A DNA stretch of 64,000 nt from Numida meleagris. Taxonomy: Eukaryota > Chordata > Aves > Galliformes > Numididae. Location of the stretch: the NCBI RefSeq assembly GCF_002078875.1, contig NC_034421.1, forward strand, positions 14,713,218-14,777,217, given 5' to 3'. How positions within the stretch are numbered: the stretch's first letter is position 1; every line of letters starts with the position of its first letter. Positions 48,513-59,156 of the stretch are shown here, in pieces. A program made the position numbers and the translations under genes. The notes beneath the pieces are model-generated. The model had not been told where the DNA came from, searched no databases, and saw only the letters and a program-made list of their open reading frames with translations.

Positions 48513-50046
48513 GATGCAGTCGTCAAGTGGAAGAGAGCAGTGCTCTGACTTGCTTTGGCCTGCTAGCTACCATTCAGCAGGTGGATTTCATGCTCTGACC
48601 CTTTGAGTTATTGCTAATGCCCTGTGAAAAAAAAACACATCAAAGAATAGCCCAGTCAGCTTCTATATTAATCCAGGGCATGCCTGAGTCACCCTGCCAT
48701 AATTCAGCAGCACAGGTGACTAGTAGTACTAGCAGTTTTACAAGGCTATTGCCAGTCGCACTTGCAGAAACGTTTCTGTTTCCAGCCTTGTGTCCACTAA
48801 CAGCATTGCTCCTGTTGTTTGGAAATCCCTGCAAGACAGAAGAGCTGGTGCCCCTCAGAAAGGAAAGTTCAGCTGGACAGGGTGACCCAGGACATCTCCA
48901 GTGACCACGGAGCTTTGAGATCCTGTTGTGCAACAGTCAACACCAGGATTTCATAGAAAGCTCTTCATTAAATGCAGGGCATTAAAACAATTTTCAGTTG
49001 CTCTGTGGTTTACCTCTCACTAATAACATTTTCACTGTGACATTGCTTAGTCCTGCACAGATCATTTATATGTAACGTAGGAACCCATTAGACCAGGCAT
49101 CCTATCAATGCCATAAGCCTCTGTAAACATCATCTCAACATCTAATGTTGGGATGAAAGGGATTCTCCCTTCCTAGAGGACTGAATGGCATTTGTTCCTC
49201 CTGAACAGGGAAAGGTAAGATTCCAGTGATACCCTTCTGCCATCTGGAGGGAGGAGTCTTACTGGCTGCCAAAAATAAGAAGAAACTTATCCTCTCTCAC
49301 TCTTGATATTCAAGTCTTGGGTTTCTCAAGGAGAAAGTTCCCATTTCTTTCACTGTAACAAATGCTGTGCTATCATAATTCTTTTCTTTCAAGTCCTGCA
49401 CCCTGTCTCAAGGCCAACTGGATCATCCTAAGGTCTCTTCCTAGGATTTAGGCTTCTATTGTTGTTTTAAGCCAAGGCTACAAGATCAGATACCTTCAGT
49501 GTGAAGCCTGCCTCCATCAGCTAAACCATCATACATCAGGACAGGATCTGCTGGGGTGGATCTATCTCAGTGCCTTCCAGCTCAGCCTGCCGGTCCCACA
49601 CTTTGCTGCAACTTGCAATTGCATGAGTCCCTACAAGATTCAGGATGGTTTGCTTCAAGACAGGACCTGAAGGAAGGATGCACTAGATCCAACCTGTGCT
49701 AAAGGCGCCAACAAACTTTGGCCAGCTCACACATACTTTTGAGGATTTGAAGCAAGTGGGTAAAATAGATGAGAATTGCTTTTATCTGCCCAACAGCAAA
49801 GGGCAGCAGAAACTCACACCTGGAGGCTGTGCACGCCTTTGGCTTTTTAATATGTCATGGGGAAGGGAATGAAGGGCACACAGACTCCTCTCAGGAGGAA
49901 GTCTGATGGCTTCACCTCCTTCCTAAACATGGGGTAGCACAGACCTCCTGGGGCACCCACTCTACCCCTTCCCAGCCTCCATTGTGGTGTGTGGAAACCC
50001 TGCTGTAATAACCCTGTCTGAACTGAGCCAAGCTCGGCGGTGAATG

Positions 50047-50105
50047 CAGAACCACAAAATAATTCCGGTTGAGAAGGATCTCAGGAGGTGGCTGGTTGAG
50101 TGGGG
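50047..50105 (-). mobile_element. CR1 LINE 3' tail fragment
   Basis: The + strand 'AGAACCACAAAATAATTCCG' followed by 'GAGAAGGATCTCAGGAGGTG' resembles the reverse complement of an old CR1 3' end. It is short and diverged. Confidence 0.5.
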
Positions 50106-50242
50106 GGTGAAGACAGATGTTGAGGGGAGATGGATGGGAGGCACTTGATTGGCACGGATGTGGAATGCAGAATGAATACAGGGTTTGGAGGAAATAGAAC
50201 ACCTGGGCTGATAAAAAGCTGAACAAGGGCATTGAGAGAGGC

Positions 50243-50494
50243 TTATGCAAGCTGACCATGGTGACCTTTGTGTTTTCCATTGATGCTGCTGCTTGCCTGG
50301 TTCCAGCTCACACTAAGATCGACATTGTACTTAAGAAACACAAAATCTCCCAGCAGATAACCTGAGGGAAACTCTTGGCATACAGGTGATGATCTGTGGC
50401 ATTCTGAGCATTGCCACATCAGGCCCACACAAACCACAAGCATCAGAGCACAGCCATGTAGTGGCCAAGTGGTCAAATGCGTGCTGAGAGCCAT
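50243..50494 (-). CDS. Doubtful ORF with signal-peptide-like start
   Basis: An 83-codon ATG frame on the - strand has a hydrophobic segment at residues 14-27 (GCALMLVVCVGLMW). It is followed by a Cys-containing mature part with 'CQEFPSGYLLGDFVFLKYN'. It resembles a first exon of a secreted or membrane protein, but no family is recognised. The possible donors are weak (GTCACC, GTCAGC). It could be chance. Confidence 0.2.
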   Translation of the reverse strand: MALSTHLTTWPLHGCALMLVVCVGLMWQCSECHRSSPVCQEFPSGYLLGDFVFLKYNVDLSVSWNQASSSINGKHKGHHGQLA

Positions 50495-51816
50495 TAGGTC
50501 TCACTCTTCATCAGTGCTGTGGGTGTGCTCTGTCACTTCTTCGACCACTGGTGAAATCAGTATCTTTCACGTGCAAGGCATCAGAATGTGACAAAGCTGT
50601 GTTTCTTTTCCCCTGTTGGAGTTCTTGAACATTCCTCCTTCCCCCATAGCCCCCTGAACTTGCACGAGGAGCTGCCCTGGGAGTGCTGTGCTGCAACTGC
50701 TCGTAACTCAGGTGTGATGAGATGTTTGAGAGTGGATGGTTCATCCTTGAACTATGGCCTAACATGAATGCTGACAGTGATTTACAGGCCAGGAATGCTT
50801 TGCATGCTCACAGCTGCAGGTGCCAAAATGCCCTGGTGCACTGACAGCTGTGCACTCCCCTCCATCCCCCAGGGGCCCTGGCATGACACAGGCAGGTCCT
50901 GCCCCTTCCATCCAGTACCATCAGCTGTACAAGGCGAGGGGGAATTGCAGTTCATTTCCTTCTTGTTCCACTTTGAGGTGTAGCAGCAGGGCAGAGGAGG
51001 TGAGGGCAGGAAAGTGATGGGGAATCTGCTGCAGGAGGAACCCTGCACCCCAGAGAGGGGCCACCACATCACGTGTGAACCCCCACAGTCACCTGAAGAT
51101 GTCGTGCTTTGCTTTGAATTCATGTTTGCCAGGCTGGCCAGGTTGCTGCTCATGGTTGTCCAGCAACCTGAAGCCTGAGCAGTATCTCTGCTGCTACATA
51201 GAACAAATCAGAGCATGCTCTCTTCATTTGAAGGCACGCAGAATGGCACAAAACATATCCAGATATGTGCATGGCACCTCCCCTCAAAACAGAATGGCTG
51301 AGCCAAACTGAGCAGACGTATATCACTAAATGTGGTTCCTGGGAAATGGGTTGGAAGTTAACAGTTAATACAGTACTGGTTCTCCACCTTTTGTTCAAGG
51401 AGAAGAATTGCACCAGGCACCAAGAGGCCTGAGAGAAGGGGGAGAAAGTGGGGGGTGGGGGTTGCACCACTGCAGTTGACACAGGCACTGTCCAAGGAAT
51501 CAGAACACCAGACCTTCCACATGAGCCCAGTGTTGAGCTTTGCCAAGGGGGAGGAAGGAAGAAGTTTCAGTTTACGCCTTGCGGACGGACATCTTTGTGT
51601 GCCAAAAGAAGTGCTTTGTCCTCTTGGTGCTGAAGGCAGCCACCTAGAGCTGGGGAATGGGTGCATGGCGCCTTAACTCTGACCAGCAGGGACATCAGGA
51701 GAACAGAATGCAGTCACTGCCCATTTCTACCAGTTCAGCTCCGCTTTAAGACTCACTGCAAAGTTTCAGAAGCGTCGCCTCAGAATAACAGAGAAAAGGA
51801 ACAGGGTTGGGTTTGT

Positions 51817-51835
51817 TTTATTGTTGCTCTTTATT
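51817..51835 (-). terminator. Two AATAAA poly(A) signals
   Basis: TTTATT occurs on the + strand at 51830-51835 and 51817-51822, giving two - strand AATAAA hexamers 19 and 32 bases after the TAG at 51854. This implies a very short 3'UTR for the preceding exon. Confidence 0.55.
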
Positions 51836-51853
51836 TTAAAATAGATAATAAGA

Positions 51854-52124
51854 CTACGGAGTTACACTGTCAATTATCTCAGAGAGTTCCAGAAGGAGTT
51901 CATCCACATCTCTCCCTGCCTCCAAGTCAATTTCTCCTTCCAGTTCTCCTGAGATTTCTATCATGAACTTCTCCAGGTCGTCATCTTCAGACAGGAGCGC
52001 TTCCCCAGCGTCTGTGCAGCTCAGCTGCTGCGTCTTGTCTGCTGCTTGTGAGGAATGTGAAGTTGGGTTTGAGACCTCAGACTGTGCCGCAGAGTCTGCC
52101 TGGCTTCCCAGATGCAGTTCCAGA
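51854..52124 (-). CDS. Terminal coding exon of an unidentified gene (acidic C-terminus)
   Basis: A strong acceptor (TTGTTCTCCCAAG at 52125-52137) opens a 271-base frame that ends in TAG at 51854-51856. It is followed within 40 bases by two AATAAA hexamers. The encoded C-terminal ~90 residues are Ser/Gln-rich, then strongly acidic: 'LLSEDDDLEKFMIEISGELE', then 'DLEAGRDVDELLLELSEIID'. The amphipathic Leu/Asp/Glu pattern suggests a protein-interaction helix or an activation-type tail. I do not recognise the family. Upstream exons, expected at higher coordinates, were not found, so the gene may be partial, badly rearranged, or have small exons that I missed. Confidence 0.5.
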
Positions 52125-52737
52125 CTTGGGAGAACAAGGAAGAGAACAATGAGTACCTGACATTTTTAACTGGAGATACGCTTTCTGCAAACCAGCTCTG
52201 AGATCTGTAGTTAACCCCTCCTACCCCTCAAACTCACATAGGGATGGCTACTCAGTTAAGCTGGGGCTGCCTTTAGAGTGCAGGATACCAGCAGGTACGT
52301 TTTTCATAGTGGGAATTTATCTGTACAGATAGAGCAGTTGGAGTCTAGCAAACTGAAGCCCATTTTTGCAGCCAGAAACACTTTGCAACCCTCATTAGTT
52401 TGACTGTCATAATGTTACAAAGTCATCCTCTGCAAAAACCTGTTTACTAATTGAGTTATTTTTCCCATGGCATACTTAGCAGATTTAAGTAATTTAAATT
52501 ATTTCTGATGACTTCTTTCATTGTTGGATTACGCCATGACATCTCAAATATTCCAGAACTTATGTTTAATGGAAAAACTGCACCGATGAAGAACAAGTTG
52601 CGGTCATCACCTGCTTGGAGGTTTTTCAACTTCAGGAATGGTGACCAGGCTGTACCCGGGCAGGGCTGGCACAACGGCCTAGGAAGTAACACGACAGTGT
52701 GTATGAAGCACAGGTAAAAGATTCCTAAGTAACTTCT
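52125..52737. other. Upstream of the acidic exon: nothing assigned
   Basis: This should be intron of the - strand gene. A - strand frame around 52480-52620 preceded by CTCCAAG was considered as an upstream exon, but it gives no recognisable protein and no good donor. Confidence 0.35.
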
Positions 52738-52878
52738 TTGCCCAGAGAAGCTGTGGATGCCCCATCCCTGGAGAAATTCAAGGCCAGGCTGGACAATTTT
52801 CAGGGCAATCTGATCACGTGGTTGGCAACCCTGCCCACGGCAGGACAGGCGGAGCATTAGATGATCTTTGAGGACTCT
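52738..52878 (+). mobile_element. CR1 LINE 3' fragment
   Basis: The + strand 'GCCCAGAGAAGCTGTGGATG' and 'GAAATTCAAGGCCAGGCTGG', then 'GTTGGCAACCCTGCCCACGG', match the CR1 3' region. It ends at 'GATGATCTTTGAGGACTCTT', immediately before a polypyrimidine repeat. Confidence 0.85.
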
Positions 52879-53008
52879 TCCTCCCTTCCTCCCTCCCTCC
52901 ATCCCTCACTGCGACTCTCCCTCCCTCTCTCCCTCAGCATGACTCTCCATCCCTTCCCTCCCTTCCCTTGGCATCACTCTCCCTCCCTCCCTCTCTCCCT
53001 CCCTTCAG
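52879..53008 (+). repeat. Polypyrimidine CCCTCCCTCT minisatellite
   Basis: About 130 bases of CCTCCCTCCCTC-type sequence are interrupted by short GCGACT, GCATGACT and GGCATCACT punctuation, giving roughly three imperfect 35-50 bp units. The CR1 3' end abuts it. Confidence 0.8.
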
Positions 53009-53529
53009 TGCCATCACCACTGAAGGCCACGTGCATGCCCTGGAGCAGCACCATCCTTTGCAGTCCCCCATTTGCTCCATGTGCACTCAGTCCCCCAACA
53101 TCAGCAGGGGCAGGGGGACAGTGCTCCCAGCCACCTGGAGGGGTGACATCTGTGGGTCAGTGCGGTGGGGATACTTCCTTGGTCTTGGAACTGAGATGGA
53201 GTGGACATGGGATGGGAAGATCCCAGGACACCCCTGTTATGGGAACTGGGCTTGGAAATATGATGGGGATATCCCAGACAGCTGGTTCCACCACTAAGCT
53301 GTGGGGACTGGGGCTGGAAGTGGGCTGGGAAGATCCCAGACACCTGGGTCCACCATCCAACTTGGAGCTCTAGAACTGGGGAGGCCCCGCACCCTGGGTC
53401 CCCCAGAACGCCCCGCTCCACTCACACACCTGGGTGCCCAGCTCCTTACCCTTGCCACCTTCTCCTCTCCTGTACCCCTTCCCATCAAATGCTCAGTAAT
53501 GCCAGTGCCTCAGGACGTGGCAAAAGAGT

Positions 53530-54445
53530 GGAGGGTGGTACACAGGGATGCATTTGGGTGAGTCCTTCAGTGTCTTGGATGTTTCACTCTTTGGGCAATG
53601 GATGTCATTGCAAGGCAGCTTGTTGGGTTCACATTTGGGTAAATTGTCCACCATCCTACAGGTTGTTCCAGCTCGACAAGGCACCTCTTTGCAGGACGGC
53701 TTGTTGGGCACGCACTTGGCCCAATCCTCCACCATCTGGTGCATCATTCAAGTAAGCAATGCATATCTTTGCAAGCTGGCTTGTTAGGCACACACGTGCG
53801 TCAGTCAGACACTATGTGTCACGTTGTCCCCACCGGGCACAGCACCTCTTTGCAGGACAGCTTGTTGGGCACGCATGTTGGCCAGCTGCCCTCCAGTTGG
53901 CTCCCAGTGCCGGCAGGACAGCAGGCGGTGCTGCAGTTGGGTGGGTCGTGCGGGTTGGGCATGCATTGTAGCTGACCCTCCACCACGTGGCACGTGGTCC
54001 CTTCTGAGCAATGCACCATGTTGCAGTTGGGTCAGAGTGGGCTGCAGTGGGGAACGCCTTCCACACACACAGTCCTGGTGGGCAAGGGCTGTCGGTGCAT
54101 GATGCTGCAGCATGCTCCTTGCCTTCTGCACACACAGGGGCCACCCTTGCACTGCCGGGCATGTCACCTAGCTCGGGCATTGCAGGTCCTCACACGATGG
54201 TATGCGGACACAACGGGGCCAACCCTTGATGATTGTGCAGCTCATTCCTGCTTTGCAGTGGAGGTTTTGCAGGAAAGTCAGGAGATTCAGGTGGGACGGC
54301 CATGCAACAGGATGCAAATGGTACCAGGGTGACAAGGAACGTGTTGGCAGGACAGAGACACCAGCACAGCAGGCACTGTGGCAGGTGGAGAGGACAATGG
54401 AAACACCAGTGGACCCAGAAGGACACTGGATGTCCCTGCAGAAAG
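53530..54445 (-). pseudogene. Decayed tandem array of cysteine-rich repeats
   Basis: Read on the - strand, about ten units of roughly 80 bp each encode C-x4-C-x2-G-T-T-C-x(7-9)-C-V-P-N-K. Best units: 'CKEVPCRAGTTCRMVDNLPK' near 53690, 'CNMVHCSEGTTCHVVEGQLQ' near 54020 and 'CKAGMSCTIIKGWPRCV' near 54240. Neighbouring units are separated by stops and frameshifts, so no continuous protein exists. The cysteine spacing resembles follistatin-N-terminal/EGF-like (FOLN) modules found in secreted proteins. Family assignment is inference. It is probably the remains of one tandem-repeat exon or of several small exons. Confidence 0.55.
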
Positions 54446-54492
54446 GTTGCCTCTGAGGCATCTTAATTTGGACAAATGGATGCACTGTGGAC

Positions 54493-54540
54493 CTCTAACT
54501 CTGACTCCTAACTCCCCTAGCCCTGACCCATAACCCTAAA
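54493..54540 (+). repeat. Degenerate telomere-like tract
   Basis: The tract parses into CTCTAA, CTCTGA, CTCCTAA, CTCCCCTAG, CCCTGA, CCCATAA and CCCTAAA, which are variants of the vertebrate telomere unit CCCTAA. It is only about 48 bp long and impure, so chance or a decayed interstitial telomeric sequence are both possible. Confidence 0.4.
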
Positions 54541-54582
54541 AAAACAGATTACTTACAGATTATGGCTTGGAGGTGGAAAGAA

Positions 54583-54835
54583 AAGGAAAGTTTAGATGGA
54601 TTTGGGGGTTGGAAATGTCAGATTTGGAGTTGAAAATGTACAGCAAGACAAAGATTTCATGGATTTTGGGATTGGAAATGCCTGATTATGGGCTGGAGGT
54701 GGAAAGCAAGGGAAAGGTTGGATGGATTTCAGGGTTGAAAATGCCCGATTTGAGACTGGAGATGAAAAGCAGGAGGTAAAAGAGAAGGGTGCACGAACTT
54801 AGGGGTTGGAAATGTCAGATTTGGACACAGGGCAC
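54583..54835 (+). repeat. 63-bp minisatellite, about 4 units
   Basis: Units anchored on 'GATGGATTT' start at about 54595, 54658 and 54721 (period 63), and a fourth diverged unit follows about 71 bp later. Each contains GGGTTGGAAATG followed by CAGATTTGGA-like sequence. The first three are open in one + frame as a 21-residue repeat with core W-I-x-G-L-E/K-M. This is probably incidental because 63 is a multiple of 3. Confidence 0.8.
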
Positions 54836-55159
54836 AGCTCCCCTTCCTTCCTCGTGCCATGCCCACCATGGCTGGCCTTCTCCCTTGGTACAGGTGAAGG
54901 AACCCTGGCCCCGCAGCCTGGATTCAGTGCTCTGCCACCTGGAGCCTGAGCACAGAGGATCTGTGAGAGACCTGACTGAGCATCCTGCTGGGGAAGCCCA
55001 TGGAAGGGCTACTGCTTCTGTGTCTGTTCCTTGCCCATCAAACCCAATTCACACCCTGTCCCCCTAAGCAACTTCCCATACCGCACCCTGACTAAGAGGC
55101 AGTGGACATCAGGTCTCCTTCCACGGGCTGTGGTGCCATCTGCCAGAGTCTGCTGCTCC

Positions 55160-55300
55160 ACAGGCCTCTGGAGAAGCCTTCACTGTCATCGCAAAGATCC
55201 TGAAGCTGAAAGACCTCAAGCACATGGCTGAGACACACCAGAACTGGAAGATCAGGGTGTGCTTGCTAAGGACAAGACCACATGCCCAGGCTGTGGGCTG
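55160..55300 (+). pseudogene. Possible maestro/HEAT-like (MROH) exon relic
   Basis: The + strand encodes 'SGEAFTVIAKILKLKDLKHM' followed by 'ETHQNWKIRVCLL'. This resembles the C-terminal HEAT segment of maestro heat-like repeat proteins, which are amplified in birds. A one-base shift then moves the likely continuation 'LAKDKT' into the next frame. The similarity is remembered, not searched. No intact gene is present. Confidence 0.3.
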
Positions 55301-58300
55301 TGCAGCTGTACCTGGCTGTGCAGTTCCAGGCCAGAGCCCACTGCCTGCAGCAGCATCCTTGCTCCCTTCCCTCCTGCACAGCCCCTCAGGGGCTTTCCTG
55401 CAGGTTTTCTTTCCATTTTGTTTTGTTTGGTTGAGCTAGTGTTCTGTTTTGTTTTTCTTTCCCTCCAAGTCTATACTTACCCAAATACCCTCCTCCACCC
55501 CCTCCTTCAGTGGTTGCCTAACAGGCCATGCACATTTGATGTCTTACAACTGATTCACCCCTTTGAAGTTTACTCTTTCTTCCCTCCCCTTTTAGCATCA
55601 GCTCACGAACCATTGGCAGAGCAGACTGGAAGTGTGCTTTACTCCCAAGCCCTTGGGAAGAGGCAGTGTGTAGGACCAGCACTGGTGAGGTCAGATAATT
55701 GTGGGCGGGTAATGACAGAGGCATGCCCATTGCCCCCCCAGCTTACCCCGTGTCTGGAAGGCTCTGGGGGGGTCACAGATCATGGTCCCAGCTGTTCTGC
55801 CAGAGGTAAGCTTTACCAGAAGATAAAGTGGCAAAGCTGCCACTGCACGAAGAAGTTGGAAATGCTGTTGATATACTTTACCAGCTGAGAAATTGCTTGA
55901 GTTCAAGGTGGCTGCCCAGCACTAGCAAGAAAGATGATGTTGCAAGGTGATGGTAGTCAGGACAAAAGGGACGGGCACAAAAACGCTGCAGGTGTCTCAT
56001 TGGCTGAAGATAACTTTCTGCGTATGACCCAGTGAAATACTGCTGAGTCTGCAAGTGAGGAGCTAGACGTGAGTGATTAGAAATCATTGATTCAGAAATC
56101 ATTTGGGAATACTGAACTTGAAATCTATGGTTATTTCTATCTTCCCTCTGGTAAGATACTTTATGTGCTAGAACGGGTATGGACTTCATTGCAGTCAGAA
56201 GATGGAAAAAAAAGTAGAACTGAAGAAATGCCACAAATCCCATGTAGTCATAATGCTTACAGGGCAGGAAGCAGAACAATTCAGACAGAAGGAGATGGAT
56301 CATTTATGTGCAACATTTTCAGGCTGTTGAAAGATTTTAATTTGACGGTCTCAGTGTAATATACGTTATGCTTCATTATGCAATGGACTAAGTATTTATT
56401 CTGAAAACAAAGGAAATGGGAGCGTTAACGTGTAATCCTTTAACGTATTTTGCCGCATCCTTGCTGTGTTTTCCTCACTGACCAGCAGACACCTTCTCTC
56501 AGGCCCTCTGGGTCCGGGTGATGTTGCTCAGCTGCTGAGCTCCAAATCATCTCTGCAGCTGCCAGCCGCTCTGCCCCCCGGCGCTGTGCACTGATCACCC
56601 CAGAGCCTGAAGTGGCCGAAGGGAGGGGATCCCCAGTGCATGCAGGAAGCAGGTGGAGGAGGGGGCTCTGCAGTGCCAGGAAAACCCATACTTCTGTGTA
56701 TTTCCTTTCTGTTGTGACGGAGGGATGAGCTCTTCTTCTATTCTCTGCTGTCGTGCTATTCATGAGAGAGGTCCTTTGCATAATTAATGATGTGACCTCT
56801 TCTAACATTACTGTTCCATTTGCTAATGCTCATTCCAGCTTGCTCAGAAGCTGCTCTCCCACAGGTTCACGACAGACCTTAAAATCCGCACTGGATTTCA
56901 CGTGGTGCCAAACTAAGGAGTGCTGTTAGCAAATTGTACGCTTTGCCCTTGTCACAGAGGCAGAATTTTCCCTTTTTATGGAACCACTAATAACGGCAGC
57001 CTCTTTTCAGTACTGTACTGCAGCCACTCTCGCCTGAGCATTTGTCTGTCACCTCATGTTTGTAAGACTGGTAAATCTGTACCGGGTAAGGACAGGGCTG
57101 GGCGCAGGGACTGGGCCGCAGGAAGAACGCAGAATGCCGGTATCAGAACGGACATCCACAGCTTCCCACACTGCTCCGCGTTTCTCTGCGTCTCTCCAGC
57201 ATGGAAGGATACGAGCTCCAAAAGGGCTGCACTCGGAAAGTCTGCTTTACAGAAATCCCGTCCCTGTTGCAATTGCAAAATTGGTTCTACCGTGACTTAA
57301 TTTTCTGCAGAAAACAACACCTTGCATTTCAGCTGAGCTTAATTTGAAAGTAATTTCTAGCCACTAGAACAAGTATTTTCCTTCTCCAGGTGTCCTCAAA
57401 ATAGAGCACTAAAAATATTAATTCCTCCACAGAGCAAAATTCTGACTGCCCAAGAAAAAGGGTAAAAAAGCAAATGGGAGATCAAATAATTCTTCAAAAC
57501 CAATCCAGATTTTAATTCTGTCCATTCATCACTGCTTGCGTGTACGTTGGACTCACATTATCTACTTGGAAAGGTAAACTGTTTGAGAAGAGAGGTAGAA
57601 ATTGCAGGAGTTCCTTCTTGCCAGCTGGAAGTGGTGATTCTCCCTCTTTCTCCTCTTTCTCACAGGGTGCAGCACCTAGGATTTCTTCAGCTTGTTGTCT
57701 TCTCTCTACACTTTAAATTATTTCTGGATCTATAAATAAAATTGTGATTATTTAACTGAAGGCAATCACCTGTCTTTTTCAGCAGGGTCATAGCGCTTGA
57801 GCAAGCTGTCTTGTGTAGGAAGGAGGACGGAATCGGTCACCTCACTTCAGGGATGCCTGCCAGACATCTTGAGATTACAGTCAAGAAGTGTGGATAATAC
57901 CATAAACTCATTAGACCGTGCAGTTTAGTGGGTTTTAGTTGGTGCCACTCTCATTATTAGTTTTTTATGTAGCTAGGCAAAACACAAGAAAACTTTACAG
58001 ATGCCTTTTGTATAATCTCTAGACTGCATGAGAACAGAATATTTGATGTAAGGAGGAGTGAACAAAAACACACGGTAGCACAAACCTCCTCTCTGTTGTT
58101 CCCCCCTCTTTTTGCACGATCTTGTATGTTTGTATTGTTAACACTTTAAATGTGATCAGGCAGGCAATTCAGCATGCTTTGCTGGTGTGCTACTTTTTGT
58201 TTATATCAGTTCCCACAAAATACAGTGGGAATGGAGGCCAAACCCCTGGGCCAACTTTCTTGCATTTTAGATTTCTCAGAGGGACTTTTGCATTTACATC

Positions 58301-59156
58301 TACACCCGTGACGTCCACTGCACAATGCTCTGAGCAGAGATGCCTCATAATTTATCAGTGATCCATTCCATAATTAATTACATCTCAGACAAAATAATTA
58401 TTTCACTTTAAATTCCCCCTTTCTGTGAGAGAAGCTGTAAACGTGTCTTTTATAAAAGATTCAGTCATGCACTGAATGTACAGTATGCTAGCAGTATAGT
58501 TAGGTATAATAACATTGCATAGAATGGAATGGACCATTAATCACGGGTGAGATGTGATATTCCCATTGCAGTTGTGCTTTTAGGGTAGGTTTAAACTCTT
58601 TTGACTTTGTTTAACACGGAGACTGTAGGATGACAATAATGACTTTGGAATTACACTCATCTTCGAGCTCTAAATCAAATTCAAGTCAGGAGCCTTCCCA
58701 CAGAGCAGCCCCTGGTTTGCCTATCCTGCCAGGTTAAACTTGGTGCAGGAACTGGAAGTGGACAGGAGATGGCTTTCTGCTGCCATTGTGCTCAAATTCC
58801 ACAGCCTCAGATCAGCTGAATCCGAGATCTCGCAGAGTCCTCTGAGGTTTGTCTGCAGCGGTTTTCTGTTGCTATTACACAGCATGGAATAGCTGGGACC
58901 TATCCAAGCACAGCCACGCTGGCAGTTCCCTCGCACCGATAACTCTATTATACTCAGGAAGCGCCGATGTGCTGAAGGCAGACTGTCTGCCACACCGGGC
59001 CTTACACAGATCAAATGCAGACTGCGGATCTGCTTTCAGCCCTCGAGAGCTCCTTTGCTCTAATCCCACTCTAACACTCCTTCCCTGCATGATCTCTGTG
59101 GGTTCACTCAGTACCTGTGCCTCTGTTTCTTTGATGTCTAACAGAGAGACAATAAC
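55301..59156. other. Intergenic, nothing recognised
   Basis: The longest open frame (55259-55888, 209 codons) is low in family signal and begins inside the possible MROH relic. I do not call it a gene. The stretch at 57.3-58.7 kb is AT-rich unique DNA with no visible repeats and could be non-coding regulatory sequence. Confidence 0.4.

Larger units (their letters stand above)
47280..51816. other. Unassigned interval, scattered signal-peptide-like frames
   Basis: No exon chain could be closed here. Two - strand ATG frames begin with secretion-signal-like N-termini (48512 and 50494, listed separately). A small CR1 fragment lies at 50047. A G-rich stretch is at 51437-51462. The rest is unique sequence without recognisable content. 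Confidence 0.35.

Noticed and set aside
52456..52902. 148-codon - strand frame as upstream exon of the acidic-tail gene
   Set aside because: Half of it is antisense CR1 plus the polypyrimidine repeat. The remaining part has no convincing donor or family.
55259..55888. 209-codon + strand frame
   Set aside because: It starts in the possible MROH relic after a frameshift and then runs through T-rich and unrelated sequence. No domain was recognised.
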